A stretch of 47,365 nucleotides of DNA, from positions 1 through 47,365 of the forward strand of contig PSRN01000280.1 of the NCBI GenBank assembly GCA_003176075.1, written 5' to 3'. Below, piece by piece: positions 24,543 through 33,492 of the stretch; the first letter of the stretch is position 1, and every line of letters starts with the position of its first letter. The notes beneath the pieces are model-generated. The model saw only the letters and a list, made by a program, of their open reading frames with translations. It did no database searches and was not told the origin of the DNA. The translations under genes and the position numbers were made by a program. The DNA is from Bdellovibrio sp. GTDB taxonomy: Bacteria; Bdellovibrionota; Bdellovibrionia; Bdellovibrionales; Bdellovibrionaceae.

Positions 24543-26051
24543 TCACGTCGATGGAGAATAGTTCAACCCGGGAAGAACCTTCGCCGGATCAAAGGCGGTG
24601 GGATCCTCGAGGCTCGCCACGGGAACCACGCAATATTGTATGGCGAAGTGGGCCGAGGGGCGGTCGTTCCCCGATTTCAACATACCTCCGAAGGGAAGGC
24701 GGGAACTGGCTCCGTTGGTCGTGCGGTTCCAGTTGAGAAGCCCAACCTTGCATTCCAACAGGGCCTTTTCATAAAGCGAGCGATTCCTGGTGAACAGGGC
24801 CGCCACCAAACCAAAGCCCGTTGAGTTGACGATCTGCAAAGCCTCATCAAAGTCGGAACTCTCGAAAATCGCGACATTGGGGCCAAAGATTTCCGTTTTC
24901 TGATAAATGGAACTGGCATCGAATTTTCGCACGAGAAAAATACTGGGGGTCACATAATGGCCTTTCCACTTCAAGTCGAGGCTCTTTCCCCGCATCAAAC
25001 TTTCGCAATTTTCCCGTTTGGCGATCTCTTGAAATCGCAGATATTTCTCCACCGAGCTTTCATTGATCAAGGGGCCCATGAAAGGATTCTCGGACCAATG
25101 GCCAATGCTGATACGCTTGGCCGCCTGGTAGAACCGGTCGGTGAATTCTTTCGCCACCTTCGGATGGACAATCACCCGGCTGGTGCAGGCGCAGCGCTGC
25201 CCGGAGCTCATGAACGCGCCAATCAATGTCTCATAGACCGCCTTGTCCAGGTCCGCGTCCTCCCAAATGATGGTGGCGTTTTTTCCGCCCATTTCAAGAG
25301 CGTGAATCTTCCAATAATGGGTCAGCGTTTCCTGTTTGATCTTGAGCCCCACCTCGTAAGAACCGGTGAATAGAATCCCGTCCACCTCTTCATGCAAAGT
25401 CAGCTTTCGCCCCAATTCGCCGGCACCTTGAACCATATTGAAGACGCCAGGAGGAAATTCCGCCTTTTCGAACATCTTGGCGTAGAACTGGCCGACCGCC
25501 GGTGTCTGCTCGGAGGGTTTAAACACCACGGTATTGCCAGCCAACAGCGCCGGAATAATATGGCCATTGGGCAAATGAGCCGGAAAGTTAAAAGGACCGA
25601 CGACCGCCATCACCCCTCGCGGCTTGAAGCGAATGACCCCCTCCACACCTGGTAAAGCGTTAGCCACATGGTCTTCTTCGATCAGCTTTGCGGAGTGGGT
25701 CACGGTGAGATCGATCTTTGCCGCCAATCCTGAAGCTTCTGTTTTAGACTCCCAAAGCGGCTTGCCGGTATCCCGTGCGATCAACTCGGCCATTTCAGCG
25801 GCGTGGGAGTTAAAAGTTTCACGCAACCGCATCAGATAATTCTTTCTTTCGTTCAGCGACAGGCGGGCCCAGGGCAAATAAGCTTGCCGTGCCGCCATGC
25901 AGGCTCGTTCAACATGTTCAAGGGAGTATGGCACTTCAATGACCAGGTCCTTCAGATCCGCCGGACTTTGGTCTTGAATTCGGCCTTCCGCCGTCTTCAC
26001 AGGCGTGAATTGTCCATTGATGAAATCGCCAAGGTAAGGGACTTGGTTCAT
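24543..26051 (-). CDS. astD: Succinylglutamic semialdehyde dehydrogenase AstD
   Basis: An NAD-dependent aldehyde dehydrogenase of the arginine succinyltransferase pathway, oxidising succinylglutamate semialdehyde to succinylglutamate. A 502-residue protein. Visible motifs are PFNFPAHLPNG, FKPSEQTP, the general-base Glu in LEMGGKN (E253) and the catalytic Cys in SSGQRC (C287). The C-terminal LPFGGMLKSGNDRPSAHFA matches AstD better than other aldehyde dehydrogenases. ATGA overlap with astA shows translational coupling. Confidence 0.93.
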   Translation of the reverse strand: MNQVPYLGDFINGQFTPVKTAEGRIQDQSPADLKDLVIEVPYSLEHVERACMAARQAYLPWARLSLNERKNYLMRLRETFNSHAAEMAELIARDTGKPLWESKTEASGLAAKIDLTVTHSAKLIEEDHVANALPGVEGVIRFKPRGVMAVVGPFNFPAHLPNGHIIPALLAGNTVVFKPSEQTPAVGQFYAKMFEKAEFPPGVFNMVQGAGELGRKLTLHEEVDGILFTGSYEVGLKIKQETLTHYWKIHALEMGGKNATIIWEDADLDKAVYETLIGAFMSSGQRCACTSRVIVHPKVAKEFTDRFYQAAKRISIGHWSENPFMGPLINESSVEKYLRFQEIAKRENCESLMRGKSLDLKWKGHYVTPSIFLVRKFDASSIYQKTEIFGPNVAIFESSDFDEALQIVNSTGFGLVAALFTRNRSLYEKALLECKVGLLNWNRTTNGASSRLPFGGMLKSGNDRPSAHFAIQYCVVPVASLEDPTAFDPAKVLPGLNYSPST

Positions 26052-27097
26052 ACTTGCTCCTTTCTTCCTCGAGGGTAGTCAAAGGGAGTCACAAAAACAC
26101 TTTGGCCCGCCTCGAGTCTGAGGGTCTGCTGGGCCATCGGCGCCACTGCAATCTCATTTTCACCCAGATTACCATAAGAAACCAAAGCGGCCATGAATTC
26201 GCCGTCATCGTCAACAAAGCCAAGGAGGCCGTGTTGGTTGTAAACCGCGTCGTGGGTCTCTCTCACCACCATGCGACGCCCCTGTTTGATGGGCAGAATT
26301 TGCGACATGGGCGCCCCAAAATGGGGGCCGCCATCAAAAGGATCGACCTCTTCCAGGTAACGAAAGCCGATCGATTCAAGCAAATACTGGGCTGGCTTTG
26401 TTTGCTCGCCAACGCGCCCGAGCACTAACCGGGCCCTGGCGTCGAGAAGGCAAAGATAGATATCACCCTCCGGAAATAAAGACGTGATGAACTCCTTGTT
26501 GTTTTGGCTCAGCAGGTCGGCTTCCTGGTAAGGAAGCCCGGTGAAACGCCGCCCGAGCGCTTCCCAAAATTCGCTGCGGCCCTCCTCGGTCAAAGGCGGC
26601 GTGAGCTCGCAAAGAACTCTTTTTTCAAATTGGTCTGGAAAAAGCGCCATATAAACAAAACGAACAAGGGAAATTTGCTTGCCCAACCGCTCGGGCCTTT
26701 TGCGATAAAGTTTATCCACCAACAAGCCGCCAATTTCAGTGGGCCCATCGGTCTCCTGGCTGAAGCGAAGAACCTTGTGGATAAAACCAACCCCCAAATC
26801 CTGGCTGACGTGGCTTTTCTCAATGATTTTGTAGAACGAATGCGGCAACTTGGGAGTCCCATGCTTGGCCATGATCATGGAGCTTCCGACCACCAGCTTT
26901 TCCTCTGTGTCTTCCAGGACAAAGAAGTATTCCGCCTCTTCCCTGGGAACCTGTCCCCCAAAAGAGGCCAGACTGCGTTCAATTTTTCGCCCAATCACCC
27001 GTCGATCCGCCGGCAGGTTTAACAGGACAAACTGTCTCGCCAAATCCACGAGCTGAGGTAAATCTTCGATGCGAGTCCCGCGCAAAATAAAACTCAT
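26048..27097 (-). CDS. astA: Arginine N-succinyltransferase AstA
   Basis: Transfers succinyl from succinyl-CoA to the alpha-amino group of arginine (or ornithine in the related AruF/AruG forms). A 349-residue protein, normal length. The N-terminal GNAT-like part (RGTRIEDLPQLVDLARQ) is followed by EIGGLLVDKLYRKR and RFVYMALFPDQFE. The conserved block DPFDGGPHFGAPMSQILPIK is near residues 254-273. It overlaps astD by ATGA. Its leader carries a duplicated AGGTGAGGATAAAAG unit, which gives two possible ribosome-binding sites. Confidence 0.92.
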   Translation of the reverse strand: MSFILRGTRIEDLPQLVDLARQFVLLNLPADRRVIGRKIERSLASFGGQVPREEAEYFFVLEDTEEKLVVGSSMIMAKHGTPKLPHSFYKIIEKSHVSQDLGVGFIHKVLRFSQETDGPTEIGGLLVDKLYRKRPERLGKQISLVRFVYMALFPDQFEKRVLCELTPPLTEEGRSEFWEALGRRFTGLPYQEADLLSQNNKEFITSLFPEGDIYLCLLDARARLVLGRVGEQTKPAQYLLESIGFRYLEEVDPFDGGPHFGAPMSQILPIKQGRRMVVRETHDAVYNQHGLLGFVDDDGEFMAALVSYGNLGENEIAVAPMAQQTLRLEAGQSVFVTPFDYPRGRKEQV

Positions 27098-27098
27098 T

Positions 27099-27180
27099 CT
27101 TTTATCCTCACCTCTTTTATCCTCACCTCATCCTCGATTTCACGCATTCACAGCTTCACGCATTCACAGTTCGTGCATTC
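27099..27180. repeat. Short tandem repeats in the astA leader
   Basis: CTTTTATCCTCACCT occurs twice in a row (27099-27113, 27114-27128). It is followed by units of TTCACGCATTCACAG, two near-perfect and one divergent, to about 27180. On the minus strand the first pair duplicates the GAGG-containing ribosome-binding region of astA. Confidence 0.75.
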
Positions 27181-27187
27181 ACGCTCG

Positions 27188-28555
27188 TCAGCAGCAAAAC
27201 TTCTCGATCATGCCGACATAAAAATCCACGGCGGCTTTCAAATCATCAATTGTAACATGCTCCCTGGGAGTAAACACATTTCCTTCACTTTGACCCGGCC
27301 CGAAAGAGATGCACTCCACCCCGGCGCGGCTGAATAATGACGCCTCATTGGTTGAGGAATGGGTTTTGGGGCTTGAAGCCCTACCCAATTTCGCCAGAAC
27401 ATCTTGGGCTCCCTGAACCAGGGTCGAATTTGGGTCGGCGCGGTAAGGTCGCTTGAAGTGATTGACATGACATTCGCCGGACATTTGTCGACAGACTCCG
27501 CCGATTTCATCCATCCATTTTTCATAAATTTCCATGGGCACCTGGGGCACAATTCGCACGTCCACCGCCAACTCCACCGAATCTTCAAAGGTCCGCACGG
27601 ATCCAATGTTCAAGGTGGGATGGCTAGGGGTAAAATCCTGATCCTGAAAAGACGCGAACTCCAGCTCCAAGTTCAGAACGGTTTTGAACAGGCGGTTGAG
27701 TTTTTTCGCCATCGAGAAACGAAATCCCGAAACCGGATCAATCTCCAGAAAGGCGTGGGCCGGCACGGTGGCCACGTCCACCCCTCCGTCGATCTCCATA
27801 ATGGCGATATCCTCCGGCAGTTGTGCCAAGTGGTAAAAAAGTTTCTTGATGGCGCTGTCTCCGAGCTGGGGCGTCGACGCGTGCGCCGGCTTTCCGCTGA
27901 ACGTTTTTGACATGGACGAGGTGCTCTCGCGTAAATTGTGTTCCGTCCGAAACGCCAGTTCATCCTTTTCAAAAGGGATACGGATCTGAATGCGGGCCTG
28001 GCCTTTGCCAGCGACCAGGACTCGCAAGCTGGAAGGCTCTCCAATGATCGCGAAACGGGGGTTGATAAGGTTTTTGCGCATCAGTTTGAGAGCCCCGGTC
28101 ATGCCATCCTCCGCGCCAAAAGTCCCGACGAGAACCGGTTTCTTCGCCGCCGCCCACGTTGCGCCACGGGCGTTGATACGTTTCAAAGCTTCGAGCTTGC
28201 ACAAGAAATCGAGCTTGCAGTTGGCGGTTCCCACGCCGAATATTTTGCCGTCAATGATATGCGCGTCGAAAGGATTGTAATGATTTTCCTTCCACAAGCC
28301 AAAGGGGCCTGGGTCGGCGGTATCCAGATGGGTTTGCAACATCAAGCTGTCTTCGTCGGAAGAACCGCCAGCGGGCCGAATGATCACATTCGCTTGCGGC
28401 ACTTCGCCGGACCGCTCTTCTTGCAGCACCACCGTAAGCCCGGCTTGCTGGGCCGCCTTTGCGACCCAAGACACGACCGCCCTGTTCCCTTGCGAGGGGC
28501 TCGAATCAATGCTGATCAGGGTTCGACAGTCTTCGACAAACTGTGAAGTCGTCAC
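27188..28555 (-). CDS. M20-family metallohydrolase
   Basis: A 455-residue zinc amidohydrolase of the ArgE/DapE/CPG2 type. Metal-site motifs are LQTHLDTADPGPFG, GVGTANCKLDF, GTFGAEDGMTG and the C-terminal THSSTNEASLFSRAGVE. The middle is the dimerisation lid domain. It overlaps the aminotransferase start by ATGA and precedes astA by 90 bases, inside the same operon. The usual desuccinylase AstE is not visible in the window. DapE-like M20 enzymes act on N-succinyl amino acids, so this protein may release succinate from succinylglutamate. That role is inference; deacetylation of an acetyl-amino acid is also possible. Confidence 0.85.
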   Translation of the reverse strand: MTTSQFVEDCRTLISIDSSPSQGNRAVVSWVAKAAQQAGLTVVLQEERSGEVPQANVIIRPAGGSSDEDSLMLQTHLDTADPGPFGLWKENHYNPFDAHIIDGKIFGVGTANCKLDFLCKLEALKRINARGATWAAAKKPVLVGTFGAEDGMTGALKLMRKNLINPRFAIIGEPSSLRVLVAGKGQARIQIRIPFEKDELAFRTEHNLRESTSSMSKTFSGKPAHASTPQLGDSAIKKLFYHLAQLPEDIAIMEIDGGVDVATVPAHAFLEIDPVSGFRFSMAKKLNRLFKTVLNLELEFASFQDQDFTPSHPTLNIGSVRTFEDSVELAVDVRIVPQVPMEIYEKWMDEIGGVCRQMSGECHVNHFKRPYRADPNSTLVQGAQDVLAKLGRASSPKTHSSTNEASLFSRAGVECISFGPGQSEGNVFTPREHVTIDDLKAAVDFYVGMIEKFCC

Positions 28556-29958
28556 GGCTTGGGCCGACCCCCGGTCGCCGCCGCGGCCTCTTCGACGATC
28601 GCGGCTTCGATGACCTTGCGTGCGACGTCAATGTCGGCATCCTGGATAACGGCGGGAATCAGAAAGCGTATGCGCACCGGATCTTTCCCGCAACTGAAGG
28701 CCACGACTCCCTTGGCGAACATATTCTTCAAGATCCGGTCCACGGTCTCCTTCTTTCCGTCGAGAGGAGTCGCGGCCACCATCAGGCCGAGCCCCTCGGC
28801 GTCCTGCAGTTTTCCTTTGCAACTCGTCTGGTTGAGTTCATTCAACATACCCACAAATTTCTTGTGGATCTGTTGAATGCGTCCTTGCGGCCCAAGGTAG
28901 CCCTCTTGCAACATTTCGATGATTTCCACGCCCGCCGAAAGGGCCGCCGAACTTCCCGAGAAAGTTCCAGCAATCAAACCGGGCGCCGGGTTCATTTCTT
29001 CCGTGTAGAGGGTTATGCCCACCTGGGCCGTTTTCGCGATGGTGCAGATGTCAATGTACTGACCCACATCCAAAGTCTCAAAAGCAAAGAGTTCACCGGT
29101 GCGGGAAAAGGTTTGAATCTCATCCGCCCACAGAATAATTTTGTGCTTCTGGCAAAACTCAAATAGCGGCACGAAAAACTCGCGGGGAGCCGGTGTGTAA
29201 CCGCCTTCGCCGAGCATCGGCTCAAAGACAAAAGTTGAAATTTGACCCTGGTGCTTGGCCACGTGGTCTTGCAAAGCCCGCAGGGTTTTTTCACCCGACT
29301 GCGGGTCCCGCTTATTGTAAAACGGCAGGCGAAGGACCTCGTGGTACTCCGGCAGCCCGACCTTGAAGGACGGGTTGTCAGTGATTTCGGCCATCATCGT
29401 CGAGCGACCGGCAAAGGCATTCTGGAACGTCAGAATCATACGCGCCGGGGTTCGCTTTTGCCGGGTAATTTTCAACGCGCTCTCATTGGCCATCGTTCCG
29501 CAAGTTGAAGGCCAGGCGTATTTGAGCCGGCTTTTGCGGCCGGCAAGCTGGGTGATCTTCTCCACCATGCGCGAGTATTCAAGGTTCGGCTGCAAGTTCC
29601 CCTGGTTCACGGTATCGGCGAGTGCTCCGCGAACGGCCGCCGCAATCACCCGCGGATGAGCGTGACCCATGAGGTGAACACCGATGCCGTTGATCAGGTC
29701 CAGCTTCACACTCCCATCTTCAAGCTCGACATAGCATCCCCTGCCGGCACCAGTGCCAAGATAATTATACTGCAGCGGCCGTCCCCGCAATTGGCCGACT
29801 TTTTCCATCTCCTTCTGTCCTGAAGCCACCCATTCATCGGCGGGCGGCCGCAGCCCTTCAATCCTTGCATTGAATTGAGTCACCTCATGGACGAGATCTT
29901 GGATCAATTTTTGAATGGCTGGAGATTTCTTGATTTGATGGCCTACAAGCTGAGACAT
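28552..29958 (-). CDS. Class III aminotransferase (ornithine/succinylornithine type)
   Basis: A 468-residue PLP enzyme of the acetylornithine/GABA aminotransferase family. Motifs are LDLINGIGVHLMGHAHPRV, the FAGRSTM block, ADEIQTFSRTGELFAFE (PLP-pyridine Asp) and the Lys in DICTIAKTAQVG that should bind PLP. By context it could do the AstC step, removing the delta-amino group of succinylornithine. It is longer than standard AstC (about 406) because of an N-terminal extension. It leads the operon; the ribosome-binding site AAAGG is 6 bases before ATG. Confidence 0.85.
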   Translation of the reverse strand: MSQLVGHQIKKSPAIQKLIQDLVHEVTQFNARIEGLRPPADEWVASGQKEMEKVGQLRGRPLQYNYLGTGAGRGCYVELEDGSVKLDLINGIGVHLMGHAHPRVIAAAVRGALADTVNQGNLQPNLEYSRMVEKITQLAGRKSRLKYAWPSTCGTMANESALKITRQKRTPARMILTFQNAFAGRSTMMAEITDNPSFKVGLPEYHEVLRLPFYNKRDPQSGEKTLRALQDHVAKHQGQISTFVFEPMLGEGGYTPAPREFFVPLFEFCQKHKIILWADEIQTFSRTGELFAFETLDVGQYIDICTIAKTAQVGITLYTEEMNPAPGLIAGTFSGSSAALSAGVEIIEMLQEGYLGPQGRIQQIHKKFVGMLNELNQTSCKGKLQDAEGLGLMVAATPLDGKKETVDRILKNMFAKGVVAFSCGKDPVRIRFLIPAVIQDADIDVARKVIEAAIVEEAAAATGGRPKP

Positions 29959-30001
29959 AAAAAACCTTTCGTTTTTGAAACAGAATCACAGACAGTAACT
30001 G

Positions 30002-30030
30002 AGTTTATCGCCGCAGGTCGTTGATGACAA
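30002..30030 (-). promoter_or_regulatory. Possible promoter of the aminotransferase-Ast operon
   Basis: On the minus strand TTGTCA is followed after 17 bases by TAAACT, about 45 bases before the start codon. One of six positions in the -35 box and two of six in the -10 box differ from consensus. Confidence 0.4.
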
Positions 30031-30147
30031 GGCAACAGGCTGAGAATTAGACTCCCCAACTGTATCTCGACACAGTGATTCTGACGGTCGAGGTACTAGT
30101 GCCGTGGAACTGCACTAAACTGCGCAAAACTACATTGGTTGTTCAGT

Positions 30148-30165
30148 GCGGCGAATATCCGCCGC
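30148..30165. promoter_or_regulatory. GCGGCG/CGCCGC inverted repeat
   Basis: Perfect 6-base G/C arms with a 6-base A/T-rich centre (AATATC) in the divergent region between the aminotransferase operon and the BatE-like gene. It may be a repressor site for either side or a hairpin in the plus-strand leader. Confidence 0.35.
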
Positions 30166-30189
30166 CCAAGCTGACTCGAGGATCGTCTA

Positions 30190-30984
30190 TTGAGGGCTTT
30201 TTTCATTCTTCTAATCTTCACTTTGACCATGGGTTCTTCGCAAGCTTCAGCCGCTGATGAAGACAGTTTTCAAAAAGGGCTGGCGCTGCTTCAATCAAAC
30301 GACGCGGCCGGAGCGATCGAAGCTTTCAAGGCGGCGCTTAAGAGTTCGCCCAACGATGTGAGCATTCTAACCAACCTTGGCATTGCCTGCTCACGTGCCG
30401 GGCAAAAAGGTTGGGCCATTGCTTTTTTGCGGCAAGCACGGACCCTTGGATCCAATTGGCCGGAGACCTCACAGGCCTTGACATTTGTCCTCTCCCAGTT
30501 GGAAGTGAAAGAACTACCCCATGAGCTCAGTCTTTGGGAGACAGCCCACGAAAGGGCCCTGGGGCAGGCCCAGGCCGAAACGCTGGCGACTGTTTGGGCC
30601 CTCTGTCTTTTGGTCTCGGGGTTTCTTCTGATCCGCCACCTCACGGCCCGTCGGCGCAGCCAACTCAATGAGGAAGTACCGCCCGGTTTGGGCTTGCTCC
30701 AGTGGAGCAGTTTTGTTCTCAGCTTTCTCGTCGGCCTGCTTCTTTGGGCGAAGCTGGTCGACCAATCCATCGTTCGCGCCACCGTGGTCGCCGACAAGGT
30801 CAGCGCCGTTTCCGCGCCCGCCAAGGATGCGCCAGCGCTTTTTGATCTCTCCGCCGGGCTGGAAGTTTATGTTCACGACAAAAAAGATAATTTCTATCAG
30901 GTTCAATACCCCGGCGGCTCCACCGGCTGGGTTCCCGTCGATAACGTGTATATTACACAGTCGAAGGAGTTGATCGGACCGTGA
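30190..30984 (+). CDS. TPR-SH3 membrane protein, BatE-like
   Basis: A 264-residue protein with a signal sequence (RAFFILLIFTLTMGSSQASA) and TPR repeats (FQKGLALLQSNDAAGAIEAF, DVSILTNLGIACSRAGQKGW; residues 28-95). Two membrane segments follow (TLATVWALCLLVSGFLL and FVLSFLVGLLLWAKLV), then a C-terminal SH3-like domain (DLSAGLEVYVHDKKDNFYQV, GGSTGWVPVDNVY). This order is that of BatE in Bat aerotolerance clusters. The other Bat genes are not in the window. The TTG start has GAGGATC upstream. Confidence 0.7.
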   Translation: MRAFFILLIFTLTMGSSQASAADEDSFQKGLALLQSNDAAGAIEAFKAALKSSPNDVSILTNLGIACSRAGQKGWAIAFLRQARTLGSNWPETSQALTFVLSQLEVKELPHELSLWETAHERALGQAQAETLATVWALCLLVSGFLLIRHLTARRRSQLNEEVPPGLGLLQWSSFVLSFLVGLLLWAKLVDQSIVRATVVADKVSAVSAPAKDAPALFDLSAGLEVYVHDKKDNFYQVQYPGGSTGWVPVDNVYITQSKELIGP

Positions 30985-31021
30985 TGGGGCAAGCGTGGGC
31001 GGCGAGAAAAGGGAGAGCGTG

Positions 31022-31549
31022 GTGAACTTTATCTGGGACAATATTTTCCGGCAAACCGACAAAGAGAGAACGTTAACCCAACGGCTCAGACAAAATGTGC
31101 TGTTCCAGGATTTGACCGGGACTGAACTTCGCCTGCTTGAAAACATCGTCAATGTTCGAAGCTATCGGCCTTCGGAAACAATTTTTCGGCAGGGCGAGGC
31201 CGGCGTCGGCATGTATATCATTTCGAAGGGGGCCGTGAATATCTACGTCGAGGAAATGATCAACGCGACCGGCGAATTGCAAAGCGTGCCGGTCACCCAC
31301 CTCAGCGAAGGGGATTTCTTTGGCGACCTGGCCCTGGTCGAGGAAAACAGCCGGCGCAGCGCCACCGCCATCTCCGCCGAAGAGACTGTGTTGATCGGCT
31401 TTTTCAAGCCCGCCCTCCTCGAGATCGCGCAACGAAACCCCACGGCCGGGGTGAAGATCCTGCTTCGCCTCGGCGAAGTCCTGGGACGGCGGCTGCGCGA
31501 GACCACGGCGAAGATCACTGAACTTAAAAGAGAGACCAAAACCACATGA
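31022..31549 (+). CDS. Cyclic-nucleotide-binding domain protein
   Basis: About 175 residues, one cNMP-binding (Crp-like) beta-roll. The pattern includes YRPSETIFRQGEAGVGMYII, SKGAVNIYVEE, HLSEGDFFGDLALVEENSRR and ATAISAEETVLIGF. The phosphate-binding GDLAL-x-RR region has Arg-Arg, so nucleotide binding is plausible. There is no helix-turn-helix, so it is probably not a transcription factor. The start is ambiguous between GTG 31022 (GGGAG 6 bases upstream), GTG 31019 and GTG 30995. Its stop overlaps the permease start, suggesting it may control that membrane protein. Confidence 0.8.
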   Translation: MNFIWDNIFRQTDKERTLTQRLRQNVLFQDLTGTELRLLENIVNVRSYRPSETIFRQGEAGVGMYIISKGAVNIYVEEMINATGELQSVPVTHLSEGDFFGDLALVEENSRRSATAISAEETVLIGFFKPALLEIAQRNPTAGVKILLRLGEVLGRRLRETTAKITELKRETKTT

Positions 31550-32598
31550 CGGCCGTCGAATACGCCATCGTTCGCGAGCGAAGAATCAAACTTTTCTTCT
31601 TTCTGGGGAGTCTTATACTCGCATTTCTCTTTGTCCTCTTCGTCAACAACATGATGGTTTCATTGATTGTGGCCGTGACCATGTACTACCTTCTCGCGCC
31701 GCTGGTTGATCTTCTCGAACGATGGGGCCTGTCGCGGATCTGGGCGACGACCATCCCTTTTTTGACGGTCATCGTTGTTGTGGCCCTGACCAGCGCTCTC
31801 TTGCTCCCGGCCCTTTGGGATCAGGTCAAAGTTCTGCAAAACGAAGCCGACAAGTACACGAAGGCTTTTTCCGAACTGCTGGATCAGGCCGAAGGGCAGT
31901 TTGGGGCCTTTTTTAAGAGCGGCGAAAATCCGAGCTTGCGCCATCAGGTCGTCCCCCTGGTGAGTGATTGGGCGGCGCAATTTTTCAAGGGGTTGCCCGA
32001 CCTGATTTCGAAATCGTTCACGGTCCTTTTGCTGGCGCCCTTTTTTGGCTTTTTCCTGCTTCTCGATGGCCGGGATTTGCTGCGCAAGTGGCTCAATTTC
32101 GTTCCCAACAACATTTTTGAACTTTCGCTCAATCTTTCCTATCAGATCGGCACTCAAATCGGTGGCTTTGTCCGTGCCCGTCTGATCGAAAGCGTCTTCG
32201 TCGCGATAATTACCTGGGTTGGCCTGATGATCCTGGGCTTTCCATTCGCGCTGGCTCTGGCTTTCCTGGCCGGAGTTCTCAATATCATTCCTTATGTCGG
32301 TCCCGTCATCGCCGCGGGCCCGGTGATTCTCATCAGTTTAGCCAATGGCGACGGATTGACTGGCGTCTTGTTGATCGCCGGTTTATACGTCTTGATCCAA
32401 TTTCTCGATGGGGCGATCTTAGTCCCTTTTCTCGTCGCCCGCATTGTCAACTTGCATCCCGTGACCGTCATCGTGGCGGTGATCATGGGATCCCAGCTTT
32501 TGGGAATTCTAGGGATGATCATCTGCATTCCGTTGGTGAGCGCGCTGAAAGTAACCACCCTGGCGGTCTATCGTCACTTGATTAACTTTCGTACTTAG
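31546..32598 (+). CDS. AI-2E-type (PerM) permease
   Basis: A 350-residue membrane protein of the PerM/AI-2 exporter family. Hydrophobic segments lie at about residues 15-50 and 64-90, with a soluble region from 90 to 155 (QVKVLQNEADKYTKAFSELL). Further segments follow, including the family block GFPFALALAFLAGVLNIIPYVGPVI and GAILVPFLVARIVNLHPVTV. Family members export signals or exchange ions; the substrate is not readable from sequence. It is translationally coupled to the cyclic-nucleotide-binding protein. Confidence 0.88.
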   Translation: MTAVEYAIVRERRIKLFFFLGSLILAFLFVLFVNNMMVSLIVAVTMYYLLAPLVDLLERWGLSRIWATTIPFLTVIVVVALTSALLLPALWDQVKVLQNEADKYTKAFSELLDQAEGQFGAFFKSGENPSLRHQVVPLVSDWAAQFFKGLPDLISKSFTVLLLAPFFGFFLLLDGRDLLRKWLNFVPNNIFELSLNLSYQIGTQIGGFVRARLIESVFVAIITWVGLMILGFPFALALAFLAGVLNIIPYVGPVIAAGPVILISLANGDGLTGVLLIAGLYVLIQFLDGAILVPFLVARIVNLHPVTVIVAVIMGSQLLGILGMIICIPLVSALKVTTLAVYRHLINFRT

Positions 32599-32621
32599 AG
32601 CCCACCTCATCGGTAGGCTCT
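32597..32621 (+). terminator. Hairpin after the permease gene, possible terminator
   Basis: AGAGCC and GGCTCT form a 6-base stem with a 13-base loop starting in the stop codon region. Only TAACG follows, no T-run, so termination would be weak. Confidence 0.25.
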
Positions 32622-32691
32622 TAACGTTGAGGGTGCTTGAGCTCAGTTGACTTTGGCTAAACCCCGGAAGTAAACTTCAACCGAGGTATGA

Positions 32692-33492
32692 ATGCCCCGG
32701 GCTGTCGGACACTCCTGCAACTTCAAATTCAAAATGAGATGCAATGGATCCAAGAGGATCCTATCTCTCGGGACTTTATTTCCCTTTCTGCTCAGCCTGG
32801 TTTTGGTCGCCTGCTCCGCCGAAGAAAAGAAATCCGATACGCCTGAAGGGGCCTTCGCCATTGCCCAGGAATTCGATCAGAACGAACGTTACGAGGAAGC
32901 GATCCGCCGATATCAGGAAGTCAAAAATAAATACCCCTATAGCAAATTCGCGGTACAGGCCGAACTCGCGATCGCCGACGCTTACTTCAAAGAAGAATCT
33001 TACCCGGAGGCACAGGTCTCCTACCAAACTTTCAAGGAACTTCACCCCAAGCATGCCAACATCGACTACGTCACTTACCGGTTGGCGATGAGTTTTTACA
33101 ATCAGCTCCCTGAAACCATCGATCGGGACCTCAGTTTAAGCCAAAACGCCATGACTTACTTTGACGAGCTCGTCGCCCATTATCCCAATTCACCTCACGT
33201 TGCCGAAGCGAAAGAGAAGAAGATCGATTGCCTCAAGAAGTTGGCTGGGAAAGAAGAGTATATCGGTGATTTTTATTATATTCGAGGCAAGTACGACAGC
33301 GCCCTGGGCCGTTACGAACAGCTCCTGAAACTTTATGCGAATCTGGGATTTGACGCGAAAGCCTTATCGCGAGCCGCGATTTGTGCCGGGCGAACAGGAG
33401 AACTGGAGCGGGCCCGCGGATTTCTCGGGCGGCTGAAAAAGGAGTTTCCCGACTCCTCCGAACTCGCGGAGGCTCAAAGGGAGGTTCACTGA
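32692..33492 (+). CDS. bamD: Outer-membrane assembly lipoprotein BamD
   Basis: Part of the Bam complex that folds beta-barrel proteins into the outer membrane. A 266-residue protein. The lipobox LVLVAC places the lipidated Cys at about residue 41. TPR repeats follow (EAIRRYQEVKNKYPYSKFAV, ELAIADAYFKEESYPEAQVS), with the typical FKELHPKHANIDYVTYRLAM. The start at 32692 has GAGG 6 bases upstream but gives a long n-region; ATG 32734 would give a standard signal peptide without a ribosome-binding site. Confidence 0.88.
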   Translation: MPRAVGHSCNFKFKMRCNGSKRILSLGTLFPFLLSLVLVACSAEEKKSDTPEGAFAIAQEFDQNERYEEAIRRYQEVKNKYPYSKFAVQAELAIADAYFKEESYPEAQVSYQTFKELHPKHANIDYVTYRLAMSFYNQLPETIDRDLSLSQNAMTYFDELVAHYPNSPHVAEAKEKKIDCLKKLAGKEEYIGDFYYIRGKYDSALGRYEQLLKLYANLGFDAKALSRAAICAGRTGELERARGFLGRLKKEFPDSSELAEAQREVH

